From Bedellia somnulentella (lineage: Eukaryota; Arthropoda; Insecta; Lepidoptera; Bedelliidae), in contig OY755177.1 of the NCBI GenBank assembly GCA_963576735.1, forward strand, positions 10,354,001 to 10,418,000: 64,000 nucleotides of DNA. Reading direction: 5' to 3'. Shown here one piece after another: positions 1 to 9,534 of the stretch. The first letter of the stretch is position 1; every line of letters begins with the position of its first letter. A program made the translations under genes and the position numbers. The notes below the pieces were generated by a model, which saw only the letters and a list, made by a program, of their open reading frames with translations, made no database searches and was not told where the DNA came from.

Positions 1-103
1 AAGGGGGTACTCTCATTCAACACCGGATGACAATCACGTGATTATTAGAAATATAAGTACCTCTGCAACTCTTGGATGTATGGCCTGAACGTTTGAATTT
101 AAG
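1..103 (+). mobile_element. SINE family C, 3' fragment
   Basis: Decayed 3' part of the tRNA-derived C family. It keeps the order seen in better copies: a GGGTACTCT-like start, an ACCxGxTGACAA..TCACGTGAT segment, AAGTACCTCTGC, then a GAACGTTTGA end. It is cut by the window edge. Not expected to be functional. Confidence 0.6.
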
Positions 104-119
104 ATATACCTAATCATCA

Positions 120-245
120 TCACATGTAGGGCATGTACCTTCCGAGGGGCTTGAGTTTACCTTGTATAAAGTGATTAGACCATAGGCCACCACGCAGTTA
201 TAGTGGGGTTTGCAGGCTTAAACGACTAGTAGGGTGAGGGTAATC
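120..245 (-). mobile_element. SINE family D, 3' fragment
   Basis: Read on the minus strand this matches the 3' part of the D copy near 36.9-37.04 kb, including the GTGGCCTATGG block and the stretch ending in CTCGGAAGG. It is well diverged and lacks the tRNA-like head. Confidence 0.5.
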
Positions 246-477
246 ATCTTGATTTTAATTAAAATTTGCTGACCAAACGGAAATAGCTCAAAATTTACAT
301 GTGTGTCCCCGGGGATGCAGCCAAGCCATCGACGGAGGCAGTTACTAAGTGTTGGAGTGAGCTCGAACAGGTATTTTTACAGCACAGTGCAATACCATAA
401 GCTCTAAATATCAAAATCTCTTACTTGACTTTTGTAGCCCAATGGTAAAACACGACAGCCGTAACTTACTTAGTTAC

Positions 478-815
478 TTATACTAACGTCTATTATTCCC
501 ATTGGGGTGGGTAGAGACTTTGCTTCATGTGGTCATGATGGGAAAGATTGAAGGGAAACGGAGCGTCGGAAGAAGAAGGGCATCGTGGCTCTCAAACATC
601 AGAAAATGGACCAACATAGCCGGCGTCGAAGACCTGTTTCGCCTAGCCCAAGACCAAAGGGGATACTCGGAGCTGACTGCCAACCTCCAGTAGTGGAGAG
701 GCACTAGAAGAAGAAGAAGAAGAAGAAGAGACTTTTGATCGCCATTTTGCACGATCTTGACAAATCTCTCTTGATTCCTTTACATTCATTATTTTTTTCA
801 CTTCGGAACACGCTT
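478..815 (-). mobile_element. RTE-a 3' end, interrupted
   Basis: Minus-strand 3' end of the RTE-a retrotransposon, with the CCCATTGGGGT(A/G)GG block at 498-512 and the GATCGCCA..TTTGxACGATC block from about 737. The two pieces are separated by a younger RTE-c insertion at 523-727. GAGACTTTG at 514-522 and GAGACTTTTG at 728-737 look like the target duplication of that insertion. Confidence 0.7.
523..727 (+). pseudogene. RTE-c ORF C-terminal fragment with (GAA)n tail
   Basis: A frame from about 540 to 693 encodes a peptide with GKIEGKRSVGRRRASWL and later LFRLAQDQRGYSELTANLQ, which resembles the extreme C-terminus of RTE-type endonuclease/reverse transcriptases of insects. The stop at 691-693 is followed by about 20 bp and then an (AAG)n/(GAA)n microsatellite at 703-729, as expected for an RTE-type 3' tail. 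Only the last 50 or so codons remain, so this is a 5'-truncated dead copy inserted into older RTE-a sequence. The clade call rests on recalled family resemblance; a database search was not possible. Confidence 0.65.
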
Positions 816-1239
816 TTATAAGAACGAAAGCCGTAAAGGAACACCAATGCAAGCTGCTAGGTGTTTGGTGTGGTTTCGCAACACAACCGTTGCAGTAACC
901 TGGACAAACAGCTTAACCTGCCCTCTGAAGCATGGACAACTAATATAATAATTATTTAATAAAAGCAACGCAACATAAAAGTTCCAAATCAGTATTTATA
1001 ATTATGTGATTTCTCTTAAATAGATAACTGGATATATAGTAATGATTAAAAATGATATATTTCCTTAAATTTCTAAAATTGACATAGTGTCAGTTAATAA
1101 GAGCCAATTTGAATGTTAATATTATTAGAAGATGACCAAGAATAACACATTTATATTAATCAATGTGTGTAAGTTTAAACGATATCCTTTAAATTCCCTT
1201 TTGTACAGGAGGATTATTACAAAATTGTTTGTAACATAT
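816..1239. other. AT-rich DNA, nothing recognised
   Basis: No family member or coding frame is recognised. The first 100 bases are less AT-rich and may be further repeat debris, but no match within the window was found. Confidence 0.4.
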
Positions 1240-1410
1240 CCTCACGGACCACGCAGTGTGGGTTGGCTTCTGACAAGTTGAACCGACGATTTTGTCATGG
1301 TTGGAGAACCGATGGGTGAGACTAGAACAGGAACGGTCAAAGTAGAGATCTTGGGAAAAGATCTATGTCCAACTGTGGACGTCTCTTGGCTGATGAGGAT
1401 GAATAAATAT
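1240..1410 (+). mobile_element. RTE-b 3' end relic
   Basis: The stretch ending ATGTCCAACTGTGGACGTCTCTTGGCTGATGAGGATGA resembles the 3' end of a common lepidopteran RTE, in which the ORF ends near a QQWT.. motif and is followed by a GATGA-rich tail. The reading frame is broken. The related minus-strand relic at 55.67-56.07 kb carries the same CATCATCAGCC..GAC..CCACTG..TGGA design. Confidence 0.6.
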
Positions 1411-1684
1411 TGTTAGAGTGAATAATGGTGTCACTTTCTCCTCGATGTTGCTTAAAATTTGAGACAGAAAAATTATGTAACATAAAAGTGAACAGATGAA
1501 ATAAATATGGAGTGAAGGCATATGATACATTAAACGGCTATTTAATTATTTTTCAGCTGTTTTTCCAGCAGTTGAAAAAGACATAAAGCAGAACAATAGA
1601 AGAAAAATACAATTTCATAAAAAGGCGGTTTTGAAATTTATTGTATTTAAACAAAAAATACTAAGAAGGCGACGCGACGTAACG
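1411..1684. other. AT-rich DNA, nothing recognised
   Basis: No repeat family or coding potential recognised between the RTE-b relic and the C element. Confidence 0.4.
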
Positions 1685-2325
1685 GAAGATAGGAAGGGGT
1701 AGACAGGCCAATCCGGAAATTGCACGAGTACACTTTCACATGACTAAGTACAACTCAGCCATTGGGTTTCCTCACGATGTGTTTCCTCACCGTTAACAAC
1801 CTTGGTAATTAACCACGTTTATGACTTTAGGACGCCTAGCACAAGCGTTATTTGATCGCTACTCTGTCGTTTAGAATGAGGTGAAAGTATACGATTCTAT
1901 GTAAGTGCGAAAGGGATACCGTTTTACATACATATACTCACGGCTATAAATCCCTAAAAGGGGTAGCCAGAGCTGAGAAATCAGAAATTCCACAGCCACT
2001 TTTAAAAGTTGAGTGGGGAAAAGATGGTAGAATAAAGGTTGTTGGTGATTGTCTCCAACCGCATCGCCCAAAAATCCCTTAAAAAGCCCCAAGTCCGTTA
2101 GTCGCCTCTTACGTACACCCACCGGAAGAAATGGGGAAGTGCTATTCTAAGCCGACACTACACAGCTACCACGTTTTATACCACGCCATACCTAGTTAAA
2201 AGGTCGCGCTCGTGCTAGCCATGCAGAAACGGTTAAAAATAATGTGTAGGCCCGGCTCAGGATTTAAACTCACGTCTTTTGTGTGATAAGCAGTCGTGTT
2301 CCTACTGAACTTTAAAGGTACCAAT
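1685..2325 (-). mobile_element. SINE family C, interrupted by an A copy
   Basis: Minus-strand C element in two pieces: 1685-1925 (CACATGACTAAGTACAACTC and GGTTTCCTCACGATG blocks) and 2167-2325 (GTAGGCCCGGCTCAGGATTT, on the other strand a decayed box B). An A element lies between them. TACCGTTTTA before and TACCACGTTTTA after the A copy may be its target duplication, changed by an indel. Confidence 0.65.
1926..2166 (-). mobile_element. SINE-like family A, full length
   Basis: Near-complete minus-strand A copy running from the CATACATATACTCACGGC tail to GCCGACACTACACAGC. It is nested inside the C element. Frames across it are spurious. Confidence 0.85.
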
Positions 2326-2775
2326 GTAAAAATACAAAAAAGAGATATTAATTTGAATCATATTTTCATGTGTTTTTTTATTAACAGCATAAAAAAACGA
2401 TAAAATCTCCCTCATATTTATTCTAAGCTGACAATGAAAAGTTATTAATTAACCAATCTTATAACTCAATAAACAATGTTTTGCAAAATTTAAATGGTCT
2501 GTTAACATCAATTGTCTGATGAATTGGGGAATACCTGAGCAGCCATGCGTCACGCAGGCTGATCAAATCTTTAATTGTGTCGTGTATAATTTGTACGGAG
2601 CGCGCTGATTTCGTATCAGTTCGAAATAGGGTACCGTTGTCTTCAAAACTAGATTAACTCAAATTTATTTTGTACAACTTTGTTGCAAGTCATGGTTTTA
2701 ATTTAAGATAAATAAAGCAAAAGAAATAAAGTAATGGTTAGGATAAAACCCTTTGTTTCATTTATACTAAGTTTT
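2326..2775. other. AT-rich DNA, nothing recognised
   Basis: Homopolymer-rich AT sequence with one mixed-composition patch near 2520-2650. No recognised repeat or frame. Confidence 0.4.
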
Positions 2776-2855
2776 CCTCACTCAACTTACTAAAATGGCT
2801 GACATTTCTTTTTCTAAAGCTTTGGCTACCCTTTTAAGGTATTTAGAGTCGTAAG
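2776..2855 (+). mobile_element. SINE-like family A, decayed 3' fragment
   Basis: Retains the order CTCACTCAACTT, AAAATGGCTGA, GCTTTGGCTACCC and ATTTAGAGTCGTAAG, which are the last 80 bases of family A with many substitutions. Confidence 0.6.
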
Positions 2856-2924
2856 TTTATTACACAACGTTTATAATATTTTTTATTATTTTCTGAACTA
2901 TTTGTTTCTGAACAACACCTGTCA

Positions 2925-3005
2925 TTATTGTTACCTGGTACCCACGTTTTGCTTGGAAAGTGTTCTTGTAAAAAGAGTCAGGCCAGGCCTATCGCCGCCC
3001 TATTT
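2925..3005 (-). mobile_element. SINE family C fragment
   Basis: GTACCCACGTTTTGCTTGGA followed by CAGGCCTATCGCCG, the central-3' part of family C on the minus strand. Confidence 0.65.
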
Positions 3006-3946
3006 ATAAGTTTAACAGTATTGATATAATTTACGTATAGAAGATTGAAAAAAAAGTTTATTTAGCCACTATTGCTTCGCAGATAGAGAAAATGACGAAT
3101 AAAACGAATCGTATTATCTTTATCCCAACTACCTTCAATCTCCTCGTACCATACCAAGGCAAAGCGAAGAGATAGTGATATTTCGCCACAACAAGGCTAA
3201 AAGTTAAAAATAATGTAAGAGGCTAAAATTCAAAATATTACAAGTCTACGGAACCATTCTTTGTAAATCAGCTACTTTAAGTGGCAACGTATTTTTTGCC
3301 GGCTGCCGATTTTGAATCATAGTAACAGTTACTTGAGGAAAATGTTTACAAAAATATACACCTCCAAGGGTTTGGGTCTCTTTGGTAATGATTGAATTTA
3401 TACATAGGCTGTTCTTTTACTATTCACAAAAAAGTAATTAATTTTGCTGACATAAAACTTTCGTAGACTTAATTACGAATATATTAATGCAACATTATGA
3501 AGTTTATCAAATTATATGATATCAATCTTCTCCAAAAATATTTGTTTTTTTTTATAGAAAGCACCTCTCACTTTCTAAATATAATGTAATTTTAAGATCT
3601 CTCAGCCCGCTTAGTGGAAGTCAGTGGTGATCCTAGGGCTGGCAGCTACCTCTGCCAACGAATTAGTATAGCCATTCAAAGAGAAAATGCTGCCAGTATT
3701 TTAGGCACGATACCGTTCTGCAAGAGCAATGAATTTCATGAAAATTTCCACCTATAATAGGTATATATTTAGTTTTATATTTTAATTTAGGTTGTAAATT
3801 GTCTATGTAAATATTTTTGATCATTCTTGAATAAATAATAATTGAGTGAGTGGTTGAGTGTTACTTGTATGACATTTTGCTCTGATGCTCCAGTCGTCAG
3901 AAATGACATGTATCGTATGCAAAAGAGCTTACATAACATAAACATT
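3006..3946. other. AT-rich DNA, nothing recognised
   Basis: No coding frame or family member recognised. A short mixed-composition patch near 3600-3700 (GCCCGCTTAGTGGAAGTCAG) has no match elsewhere in the window. Confidence 0.4.
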
Positions 3947-4065
3947 AACATACACTCACGGTTTTAAATCCCTGGAAGGGGTAATCAGAGCTTTGGAATA
4001 AGAAATTCCTTGGCCACTTTTGGAAGTTGAGTAGGGAAAAGATGATAATAATAAATAATTGTTAG
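3947..4065 (-). mobile_element. SINE-like family A, 3' half
   Basis: Minus-strand 3' half from TACACTCACGG through AAGTTGAGTAGGGAAAAGATG. The 5' half is absent. Confidence 0.75.
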
Positions 4066-4164
4066 ACCAGATGTTTCTACATTCAAACTTGGGTTGTGAA
4101 GAGAGGTGTACAATCATAAATTCAATTCGTACCTTTACGGCATTTTATAAAAAAAAACAATGAT

Positions 4165-4330
4165 TACCTATGATTTTGTGCTTTCGAGGGCACGCAAAGC
4201 CCTCGGTCTCGACGATTGCCATGGCACTGTTCGCTAACCCACAATTGTCCAACGTAGTGTATTATGGCCTAATCACCGAATGTGAAGTGGCTTGAGACCC
4301 TCGATTATCGACTGTAATCAACTGATGGGT
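4165..4330 (+). mobile_element. SINE family D, body fragment
   Basis: GTGCTTTCGAGGGCACGCAAAG, CCTCGGTCTCG and AGTGTATTATGGCC match the body of the better D copy at 36.9 kb. The tRNA-like head is missing. Confidence 0.6.
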
Positions 4331-4652
4331 AAGCAAATCTTAGCTCAAACATAATTTAACGCAGCATCGTTTTTGTTTCCCACAGCAGCAAATAAATATT
4401 AAAACTTAGGAGACAACTCATGACATTAAAATTATACCAATTTTTTAATGTTTTGTGCACTTTTTCTATAAGTACAAAACATTAAACTTGTACATTGTAA
4501 TGAATATTAAGAATGTTGTGGTCAGATAAACATAATTATGAGTACAACTACCAGTCGTACCACTTCGAGACAACCTCTAAATCAATTAATTAATAAGCTC
4601 TTCTCACATATGAAACCACAGAGCAGAGTAACACAGGTGTGTAATTCTAACT
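4331..4652. other. AT-rich DNA, nothing recognised
   Basis: No recognised repeat or gene. Confidence 0.4.
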
Positions 4653-4668
4653 AATGATATAAAAACAT

Positions 4669-4906
4669 ACATATATACTCACGGCTATAATTCCCTAGAA
4701 GGGGTAGCCAGAGCCAGGGAATTATAAATTCCTCAGCCACTTTTGGAAGTTGAGTGGGAAAAAGGCGGTAAAATAAAGGTTTTTGGTGATGGCTCTGCAA
4801 CCGCATCGCCCAAAAATCCAAAAAAAAGCCCCAATACCCTTAGTCGCCTCTTACGACACCCGTGGGTAGAAAGGGGTAGCGACATTCTAAGCCGGCACTA
4901 CACGGC
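4669..4906 (-). mobile_element. SINE-like family A (subfamily A2), full length, perfect TSD
   Basis: Complete minus-strand copy flanked by a perfect 16-bp direct repeat, AATGATATAAAAACAT, at 4653-4668 and 4907-4922. This fixes both ends of the element and indicates target-primed insertion by a LINE-type machinery. It differs from the common form at its 5' end (sense GCCGTGTAGTGCCGGC, GTCGCTACCCCTTTC, CACGGGTGTCG), a pattern shared with the copies at 38.8 and 51.1 kb. Confidence 0.92.
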
Positions 4907-4971
4907 AATGATATAAAAACATCAATTATATTTAGCTTAAACACCAAAATACATTTTACAGATCATAAGTA

Positions 4972-5190
4972 CATACTCACGCCATTAGTTCCCATTGGGG
5001 TAGGCAAAACCTGGCATACCTCTCGAGCTTTATGGGCATTCATCAATCTTTTAATAATGCCCTTTCATTCTTTATGCTTAGGACGCCTGCTTTTTTACAG
5101 TAAGGAAAAAATATGAGTTATATATATTTGTCGTATAGTTTTAGCCGTTCTACCAAATAGAGAATGTGCTCAAAAAGCTAAAAAGAAAAA
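4972..5190 (-). mobile_element. RTE-a 3' end
   Basis: Minus-strand 3' end: CATACTCACGCCATTAG, TTCCCATTGGGGTAGGC and CATTCATCAATCTTTT, running to GAGAATGTGCTCAAAAAGCT, which corresponds to the LKKAG region of the RTE-a ORF at 53.5 kb. Frameshifted and truncated. Confidence 0.75.
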
Positions 5191-5198
5191 GTGACATA

Positions 5199-5348
5199 CG
5201 CCCCATTTCTGAATTGAGTATTCAAGCTGAGAACGACTTAAGTATCGTTTTGTCTAATAATTTAATAGTATAATTTTTTAAGATTTTAATGCGACAGAAC
5301 GATACTTAAGTTGTTTTCAGCTGGAATACTCAATTCAGAAATCGGACG
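5199..5348. mobile_element. Palindromic MITE family F
   Basis: About 150-bp hairpin element with arms CGCCCCATTTCTGAATTGAG and its complement, each about 60 bases, enclosing an AT-rich loop. Three further copies lie at 25.2, 30.6 and 42.5 kb. The flanks here do not preserve a clean target duplication. Confidence 0.85.
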
Positions 5349-5359
5349 ATAGTATCCAA

Positions 5360-5645
5360 AATAGCGAAAGGAATGTTAAGGTAGTTTGGGCACATAGAAA
5401 GGATGGATGAAAGAACCAATGTGGACGGTGAAGGACGGCCGCTTTTATGTAGTTAGTAGAAGACGTTTGAAAACCAAAACGAAAACTTTTAGACGAAGGC
5501 GAAAGTGCGTAGTGAAAAGAATAAAAGAGCATGTGTACTAGAAGAATGATGAATGTGACAGAAACAAGAGATATGTCAGGACGTACAAAGTGGCGATCGA
5601 TAGTCTCTGCCCAATGGGATAAACGGGCGAGAGTATAAGTGAGAT
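5360..5645 (+). pseudogene. RTE-a ORF C-terminal relic
   Basis: Plus-strand relic of the last 90 or so codons of the RTE-a ORF: blocks equivalent to the WFGHIERMD segment (GTTTGGGCACATAGAAAGGATGGATG), the GRP..R segment, the KRAC segment (AATAAAAGAGCATGTGTA) and the end GGCGATCGATAGTCTCTGCC. Several frameshifts. With the minus-strand fragment at 4972-5190 it forms an inverted pair around the family F MITE. Confidence 0.75.
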
Positions 5646-5840
5646 ATTATTTTTTTGCAGAAGTCATCGGTTAAAAGCACAGACTTAATTATAGAAGATA
5701 AGGATTAAACAATTTAAACTTGTGAATTTGTTAGAAGATTTAAATACAATAAATTATTGTACGGTAAGGTATTAACTATACTTCTAAGGCCGATCTGCCT
5801 ACAAGTTTATTTTTTTAAATAATCTAAAGTAAAAATACAA

Positions 5841-6295
5841 CCGTGATAGCTCAGTGGGTAGAACATAGCTTATCGTGCAGGCGATGAGGGTTCAACTCCC
5901 AGAAGGGCAAGCACGAGCCGTGTTTAAACTAGTTATCGCGTGGGATAAAGCAGCCATCTCTTACGCACTTACTTAGTATCGTATACTGCCATCTCATTCT
6001 AACCGTTATCGTGTCGATAAAATAGTGCTCGTGCTTGCTGCTGAAGGGTCAGGCCTACACCAATTTGTCCTTTCTAAAGTCATATGTGTGGTTAATTTAT
6101 CATGGTTGAAAACATCGTCAGGAAACCCACACAGCTAAGTTGTACTTTGTCAAGTGGCAGTGTATTCATACAAAAGCGGCGATAGGCCTGCCCCCTGTCA
6201 CGTGAGTACACCGTCCAAGCAAAACGTGGGTACTCTGAAGACCAGACGACTACGTCACGTGATGTTCAGAAGTACTAGTGAACGTTTGAGTTGAG
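5841..6295 (+). mobile_element. SINE family C, near full length with tRNA-like head
   Basis: Best copy of the C head. Box A-like TAGCTCAGTGGG at 5847-5858 and box B-like GGTTCAACTCC at 5889-5899 show a tRNA-derived RNA polymerase III promoter. The body carries ACCAATTTGTCCTTTCTAAAG, GGTTAATTTATCATGGTTG, GCGATAGGCCTGCCCCC and ACGTGGGTACTCTGAA. The GC-rich end block present in other copies is deleted before GAACGTTTGAG. Confidence 0.85.
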
Positions 6296-6383
6296 TAACA
6301 TAGTTACGTGATTTTGAAAGTCAAGGAATACACTTCTAGTTTCTTATATTTTGTATTATTATAATTTTTAGTAAAGTATTTAA

Positions 6384-6628
6384 GTCTGCTGTGTAGTGTC
6401 GGCTTAGAATAGCACTACCCCATTTCACCGGTGGGTGTACCTAAGAAGCGACCAACGGCATTGGGGCTTTTGAGGGATTTTTGGGCGATGCGGTTGGTGA
6501 CACATCACCAACAACCTTTATATCACCATCATTTCCCCACGCAACTTCCAAAAGTGGCTGAGGAATTTCTAATTCCTTAGCTCTGGCTACCCTTTCTTGG
6601 GATTTATAGCCGTGAATATATGTATGTT
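6384..6628 (+). mobile_element. SINE-like family A, full length with TSD
   Basis: Plus-strand copy from GCTGTGTAGTGTCGGC to CCGTGAATATATGTATG. Flanked by TTAGTAAAGTATTTAA at about 6368-6383 and TTAGTAAAGTAGTTAA at about 6629-6644, a 16-bp target duplication with one mismatch. Confidence 0.9.
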
Positions 6629-6689
6629 TTAGTAAAGTAGTTAAATAGGAAATCCATATCTGCTTAATATTTCATAATGCTGTTTCAAG

Positions 6690-6775
6690 ATCGTACTAAG
6701 TGGCGATCGATAGTCTCTGCCTACCCCAATGGGAATAATGGGCGTGAGTATAAGTAAGTTATTAAGTAATAATAC
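6690..6775 (+). mobile_element. RTE-a 3' terminal fragment
   Basis: GTGGCGATCGATAGTCTCTG, CTACCCCAATGGGAATAATG and GGCGTGAGTATAAGTAAG form the extreme 3' end of RTE-a, in sense orientation. Confidence 0.75.
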
Positions 6776-7049
6776 TTGTGTGTGCGTGTTTATATGTTAT
6801 GCACCTATGTTCTAGTGAAGAATGATAGGGTCTAGTGCTCTAAAATGTTATAATTCTTACAGGCTTCATTGAGATCTTCTTCTTTCCAATTATTATTGTA
6901 GGTTGCTATTAATAAATTTCAAATATCACCCATAATCATCTAACGATTTGCAGGCACACGCATACACTGTTAGAAGATTAGGAGGATTCGATAATAATTC
7001 TATTTTTACTGAAAAGTTTCGGATTTGAGGATTGTATTGGTTGATTAGA
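6776..7049. other. AT-rich DNA, nothing recognised
   Basis: No repeat family or gene recognised. Confidence 0.4.
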
Positions 7050-7155
7050 CTAAGGGTACGGGGCTTCAAGTGATTGTTAGATGATGTGGAGATCCATCAC
7101 TAATAGTCTTTATTCCACCATCGATTCCCGTCGTAACTGAATTCCAAAGATCTTC
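7050..7155 (+). mobile_element. SINE-like family A, decayed internal fragment
   Basis: GGGGCTTCAAGTGATT, GGAGATCCATCACTAATAG and TCTTTATTCCACCATC follow the order of family A with many changes. Confidence 0.5.
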
Positions 7156-7639
7156 ATGTCTTCTGTGAAATAAAACCGCAAGTATCGGTTAGAAGTATTA
7201 TTCTTCGTAACAATACTTATCGATGATGACTCAGGTGGTAAAATTCTGAAAATAAGACTTAAAGTCATAATTATGATATTTAATGTTTGCCAAATAAACA
7301 GTACTGCAATATTTGTAATAAATATAACTCTGTCTAAAAATATTTAAATAAACTTTTTTTAAAATCAGTACTTGAATTGCTATTTAAAGACATCAACAAA
7401 AACTACAAGGAAACTACAGACCAAATGGGAAGTTCCGTAATAAAATAAATATAAGCTTGACTTAGACTATTATGTCTGCAATCGAAGCTAGACGACGAAT
7501 CGAGCGAGACATGACACGGTCAGATTAGCCATGTACAAAATATGAATCGATTAACTGGAAAGTAGCCTGCGAGCATTCTTGGCAAAGTATCAATACATTA
7601 ATAGTGTTCTTGTCGAAAATCGTCCGGTGCATCTTACGT
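7156..7639. other. AT-rich DNA, nothing recognised
   Basis: No recognised repeat or coding frame. Confidence 0.4.
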
Positions 7640-8000
7640 AACTGCATCGTCGCGATTGATCAACCCTAAATTAGCGGAAAACGGGGTGAAAGAGGGGTGC
7701 GGGACGGCAAACTAGGTTGGCCGCGGAAGCACACTAACCCCTAGAAAACTAGGGGTACGAAACTCCACCCCCTTTTCTGGTCACGGGTGCACAGCGATTG
7801 GTCCGTGGCGCTCGGTCGCTCGCCCCTTGCACAGATTACAATCGGCGAGGCTCGCATAGAAATAGTGCTATGTACTCGACTATGTATATATATCTTATAT
7901 ACACATGCCGTAGTTATGACCTCAATTGGTGACATTGAAAACATCGGAAGCAACTTCATTTGCGTCCGCCATTGCAAGGACGAACTCGACATTCATTCAT
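7640..8000. promoter_or_regulatory. GC-richer island, possible regulatory region
   Basis: A non-repetitive patch with CpGs stands out from AT-rich surroundings. It holds an 8-bp hairpin (ACCCCTAG/CTAGGGGT, 7737-7756), an inverted CCAAT box (ATTGG at 7797-7801) and a TATATATA run near 7886. These are weak, common motifs. No start codon plus splice donor pair was found that would support an exon, so a promoter role is only a suggestion. Confidence 0.25.
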
Positions 8001-8595
8001 AACATTTCAGAATATTTTCTTCTTTATCCGAGTAGATGGTTTTCTTACATTCGTAAGTTTATTGACTTATTTTTGATTTAATATATATCTTTAATTCATT
8101 GATATAATATTCATAAGCATAAGAATATGACAGAAATGTGAGTGCATCAGAGTGTTCAGCATAAACATATTTTAACTTTCTCTTTACACACCACTATTCA
8201 AATCTTTCTTTCTGTTGACTTGAAAGTACTCCAACAAGTAAAAATAAAAGTACATAAGGATTTATTAGGCTAAGCAATAAATTGTAGAAACATTAAAACA
8301 CTAAAAGGGGAGAATATTTTTCACATGGAGCTACGAAATCATATAGTTTCTAAAATTGTCATGAATGGAAAATTTTGTATCTTAAAATATGTTTCCTTCC
8401 AAGAAAAGTAATGCACTTGCCAAGATTTTAAATGTGTTAAGAACTAGTTTACTTACCTTATCTATGACACCCTTCTTTTTCTGCAGTTATTGTTCTATTG
8501 CGACATACTTCATGTCCAGCAATTGGAGTCACGTTTTCTGTAATACAATGCGTCTCTATATTTAATATTACTGAAGTAATACCAGATCGAATCCA
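8001..8595. other. AT-rich DNA, nothing recognised
   Basis: No recognised family or gene. Confidence 0.4.
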
Positions 8596-8627
8596 GCTCG
8601 GCTGGGCAGCGTTTGGGAAGCTGCGCC

Positions 8628-9238
8628 ATATTTTTAACCGACTTCAAAAAAAGGAGTGTTCTCAATTCGACCGGTATATTTTTTTTATTTTTTTTTTTAT
8701 GTATGTTCGCCGATTACTTCGCCATTTATGAACCGATTTTGATTATTATTTTTTTATTCGAAAGAAGATACTCCCGGATTGGTACCATGATGAGGATATC
8801 AGGGTCTGATGATGGGATCCTGGAGAAATCGAGGGGAACCCTCAAATTTTATAGGCAAATGTACCGCGTTTTACATATTTTCTGAACTTATATTGGCATT
8901 TGCTTCTGAAAATCATATTGTTATGTTGCTGAGCTGATGATAGAAGGTGTGGATCCTCAATCACTAGGTATAAGGAAACAGTTCTTTCCACATTCTATAT
9001 AGATTTATACTCCTCTTCGTAGCTTTTATGAAGAGAAGTACAGGTTCACTAAACATTTCTTTTGTTATGTTATTGTTACCGAGAAAGTACCATGAGACCA
9101 GGATCTGATGATGGCATTCCAGGAAATCGAGGGGACTGTCGAAACTCACAATTATGTGACAGTGTATTTGTTCAAAACGCCGATAGGCCTGCCCTGTATA
9201 ACGTGAGAACACTGCCTAATAAATCGTGGGTACTCTGA
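8628..9238 (+). mobile_element. Composite repeat G, copy 1
   Basis: Begins with AACCGACTTCAAAAAAAGG and continues with CCATTTATGAACCGATTTTG, motifs of widespread lepidopteran repeats. It then holds two similar blocks, GGGATCCTGGAGAAATCGAG and GCATTCCAGGAAATCGAG. A second copy with the same internal order lies at 25.75-26.33 kb. From about 9155 it carries C-family sequence with the same junction in both copies, so the C fragment was already part of the unit when it spread. Confidence 0.7.
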
Positions 9239-9325
9239 ACAACAGGTGACAATGTCACGTGATATTCAGAAGTATTACTACCTCTGCTAACCCCTTCAGG
9301 GATATTCGGCGTGAGCGTTTGAGTC
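9155..9325 (+). mobile_element. SINE family C, 3' part
   Basis: GTGACAGTGTATTTGTTCAA, CGCCGATAGGCCTGCCC, CGTGGGTACTCTGAA and CCCCTTCAGGGATATTCGGC followed by GTGAGCGTTTGAG: the 3' 170 bases of family C. It overlaps the end of composite G. Confidence 0.8.
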
Positions 9326-9534
9326 TTTCTTGAGATGTAGAATTGAAGACCATCGCCTTTCGAAGGATTTTAAGAACAATGTAAGGTTACATATGGTTGA
9401 GCCTATTTAATATCGTACTATAATAGAAATACCGGAAATACGAAGAATAATACAGTAATTGTCGCTTCCTCATCCGAGAGGCATCTTTGCCAGGTCTACC
9501 CATCTCTAAAACTCGTAAAATAAAATAATTTTTA

